Positions 5,577 to 6,372 of a stretch of DNA of 6,372 nt are shown piece after piece. The notes beneath the pieces are model-generated. The model ran no database searches and was not told where the DNA came from. It saw only the letters and a program-made list of their open reading frames with translations. Positions within the stretch are counted from its first letter, which is position 1. Each line of letters opens with the position of its first letter. The position numbers were made by a program, and so were the translations under genes. Source of the DNA: Desulfobulbaceae bacterium UBA5123 (GTDB lineage: Bacteria > Desulfobacterota > Desulfobulbia > Desulfobulbales > UBA5123). The DNA is taken from assembly GCA_002415465.1 (NCBI GenBank), contig DHYT01000126.1, positions 1 to 6,372 of the forward strand, read 5' to 3'.

Positions 5577-6372
5577 CGGCCGACCCTGGTCGCCGCCGAG
5601 GCAACGATCTCCTCGATCAGCCGTCGGTAGGGGATCTTCATCTTGGTGCAGATGATGGGCAGATCGGAGTGCTCGGGATGGATGCCGGCCAGGGGGTTGA
5701 CCTCCATGAACTGCGGCCTCCCCTCGCCGTCGCAGCGGATATCGATCCGGCCGCCGTCGCGGCAGCCCAGGACGCGCCAGGCGGCCAGGGCGATGCGCTC
5801 GGATTCCGCCACCAGCGGGTCGTCGTCGGCAAGGGCGACGCGATACTCAACCAGCTCCTCGCAATTCTCCTTGTTCACGTAGGAGTAAACCCCCTGCTCC
5901 GCCTTGCCGAGCAGGACGATTTCCATCGAACCCAACGCCCGGGCCTTGTCGCCGGTGCCGACGATGCCCACCGTGAACTCGCGGCCGGAGAGGTACGGCT
6001 CGATCAGCACCGGCTGGCGATAGGCGGCAAGCAGCCCGGCCACCCCGGCAGAGAGTTTTGCCTGGTCGCGGACGATGGAGGCCGGGGTGATCCCCTTGCC
6101 GGTTCCTTCCGCCACCGGCTTGATGAAGTAGGGCGGCGCGAAATGTACGCGGGCGGCGTCCTCGGCCCTGGCGGCGACGAAGAAGTCGCTGGTGGGCACC
6201 CCGGCGTCGCGCAGAACCCGCTTGGTCATCCCCTTGTCCAGGGTGAGGCTCATCACCAGCGGATCGGAAAAGGTGTAGGGGATGCGATAGGCGTCGAGCA
6301 GCGCCGGCACCTGGGCCTCGCGGCCGATGCCGTACATCCCCTCGGCGATGTTGAACACCAGGTCCCAGCGCT
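5573..6372 (-). CDS. ATP-grasp ligase, D-Ala-D-Ala ligase-like, 5' end outside the window
   Basis: The frame is open to the right edge. The last visible codons read RWDLVFNIAEG, a conserved internal motif of this family, so GTG 6358 is an internal Val codon and not the start. About 265 residues are visible; going by the sister gene, roughly 60-80 N-terminal residues are missing. Numbering from that Val as residue 1: DKGMTKRVLRDAGVPT (41-56) precedes the nucleotide-binding FIK80, a glycine-rich loop PVAEGTGKGI (81-90), the EPYLSGREFTVGIVG strand (120-134), and the metal-binding RID206 and MEVNP (218-222). The end, AGIHPEHSDLPIIC, resembles peptide-type ATP-grasp ligases. It should form an amide bond from a carboxylate and an amine using ATP. 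It is related to the next gene (VFNIAEG against VFNLVEE) but diverged in the substrate-side C-terminus, so the two are likely not redundant. Its TGA overlaps the ATG of the downstream ligase. The promoter of the operon is outside the window. Confidence 0.88.
   Translation of the reverse strand, partial: RWDLVFNIAEGMYGIGREAQVPALLDAYRIPYTFSDPLVMSLTLDKGMTKRVLRDAGVPTSDFFVAARAEDAARVHFAPPYFIKPVAEGTGKGITPASIVRDQAKLSAGVAGLLAAYRQPVLIEPYLSGREFTVGIVGTGDKARALGSMEIVLLGKAEQGVYSYVNKENCEELVEYRVALADDDPLVAESERIALAAWRVLGCRDGGRIDIRCDGEGRPQFMEVNPLAGIHPEHSDLPIICTKMKIPYRRLIEEIVASAATRVGR

Noticed and set aside
4584..5630. A 348-codon plus-strand open frame opposite the ATP-grasp gene
   Set aside because: It is a compositional shadow of the real ligase gene; the translation shows no family motif.
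6356..6358. GTG 6358 as the start of the rightmost ATP-grasp gene
   Set aside because: The frame stays open to the window edge and the codons before it complete the conserved DLVFNIAEG motif, so this is an internal Val.

Overview
This is a GC-rich, gene-dense bacterial window. The gene mix is a small PilZ protein, an HTH plus zinc-ribbon regulator of the COG3357 type, a DUF805 membrane protein, and an ATP-grasp/acetyltransferase/deacetylase cluster. It fits a Desulfobacterota (former deltaproteobacterial) chromosome best, but that placement is inferred from gene families and base composition and is not proven. No tRNA or rRNA gene, CRISPR array, insertion sequence or phage gene was seen.

Plus strand, 1-2260. 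The window opens inside a cysteinyl-tRNA synthetase-like gene (2-946). It keeps the class I KMSKS motif but has lost two of the three visible zinc ligands and the entire C-terminal anticodon-binding domain. A small PilZ-type c-di-GMP receptor-like protein follows (1012-1332), ended by a probable hairpin terminator (1361-1399). Next comes a two-gene unit overlapping by ATGA: a predicted HTH/zinc-ribbon regulator (1548-1901) and a DUF805 membrane protein (1898-2260).

Minus strand, 6372-2257. A tight operon is read leftwards: an ATP-grasp ligase cut by the window edge (5573-6372), a second, different ATP-grasp ligase of D-Ala-D-Ala ligase type (4566-5576), and a 768-residue fusion of GNAT acetyltransferase, histone-deacetylase-like amidohydrolase and a second GNAT (2257-4563). 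The first two genes overlap by ATGA and the third starts 2 bases after the second ends, so translation is probably coupled. The plus and minus units converge and share the 4-base palindrome CTAG, which gives a TAG stop on each strand.

The cluster looks like a small biosynthetic pathway: two amide- or peptide-forming ATP-dependent ligases plus one polypeptide that could both add and remove acetyl groups. A plausible reading is synthesis of an unknown peptide-like or polyamine-conjugated metabolite through N-acetylated intermediates. The enzyme classes are well supported; the substrates and product are not known from the sequence. This operon and the degenerate synthetase are the most interesting content.
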